From: an uncultured Prevotellaceae bacterium
GTDB taxonomy: Bacteria > Bacteroidota > Bacteroidia > Bacteroidales > Bacteroidaceae
Assembly: GCA_946644025.1 (NCBI GenBank)
Contig: CAMPCG010000212.1
Location: 1 to 5,472 of the forward strand
Direction of reading: 5' to 3'
DNA length: 5,472 nt
A model generated the notes under the pieces. The model ran no database searches, had not been told where the DNA came from, and saw nothing but the letters and a program-made list of their open reading frames with translations. The first letter of the stretch is position 1. Each line of letters opens with the position of its first letter. The translations under genes and the position numbers were made by a program. Of this stretch, positions 5,288 to 5,472 are shown one piece after another.

Positions 5288-5472
5288 ACTGCGGCAATGC
5301 CGCAGTGTACGGGACATTCGGGAGGAGGGGGGCTGCGGCGGTGCCGCAGCATAGGGGACCTTCGGGAGGAGGGGGAGGGCGCTGCGGCGGTGCCGCAGCA
5401 CAGGGGACATTCGGGAGGGGGGGCTGCGGCGGTGCCGCAGCACAGGGGACCTTCGGAAAGGGGGCTACCAGA
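5288..5472. repeat. Second palindromic repeat array (four copies), related to the 52-bp array
   Basis: Palindromes lie at 5289-5305 (CTGCGGCAATGCCGCAG) and at 5333-5349, 5382-5398 and 5424-5440 (CTGCGGCGGTGCCGCAG). Start-to-start distances are 44, 49 and 42 bases, so this array is less regular than the 52-bp one. Each is followed by a GGGGACMTTCGGGAGG-like segment and a G-run. The copy nearest the OmpA gene shares the flanks GGGGGACTGCG and CGCAGTGTACGGGACA with the 52-bp array, which shows common descent. The array reaches nearly to the window edge and may continue beyond it. No gene or strong promoter is seen in this stretch. Confidence 0.92.

Noticed and set aside
4768..5352. Minus-strand open frame overlapping the OmpA lipoprotein gene
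   Set aside because: Its start lies in the second palindromic array, and its Arg/His/Pro-rich product is the out-of-frame shadow of the coiled-coil region.

Overview
The window reads as a Bacteroidales chromosome, most likely Prevotella or a close relative. Supporting signs are a fimbrillin-type lipoprotein pilin with DUF3575 and DUF3868 partners, a DUF2795 protein, A/T-rich leaders without clear Shine-Dalgarno sequences, and one promoter matching the Bacteroidetes -33/-7 consensus. The genus is an inference from protein style; no rRNA or marker gene is present. All seven genes lie on the minus strand, so transcription runs from high to low coordinates.

In transcription order: the right edge (5288-5472) is an array of GC-rich palindromic repeats. 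Next come an OmpA-type peptidoglycan-binding lipoprotein (5252-4398), a small methyltransferase-like protein with an apparently degenerate cofactor site (4354-3818), and a five-copy, exactly 52-bp-periodic palindromic array that fills the whole gap (about 3576-3821). A PduO-type cobalamin adenosyltransferase follows (3565-2972). A good Bacteroidetes-type promoter (2946-2975) then starts a new unit with a 73-residue acidic DUF2795 protein (2887-2666).

The left half is a fimbria-type locus: a DUF3575 outer-membrane-type protein (2611-2024), a DUF3868/OmpA-like/TPR protein (1943-447), and the N-terminal 88 residues of a FimA/Mfa1-like pilin lipoprotein (266-1, cut by the window edge). The likely logic is that the two DUF proteins are envelope partners that help anchor or assemble the lipoprotein pilin. 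The 180-bp leader before the pilin holds a 24-bp direct repeat, a C7 run and a stem-loop over the preceding stop codon, which are candidates for differential pilin expression.

The most unusual signal is the pair of palindromic repeat arrays flanking the OmpA/methyltransferase-like pair. They share a layout, but their stems differ by two paired (compensatory) changes: A-T to G-C at the outer pair and at an inner pair. This suggests one REP-like family in which base pairing is kept. No tRNA, rRNA, CRISPR, transposase or convincing intrinsic terminator was seen. No stretch longer than 300 bases lacks a gene.
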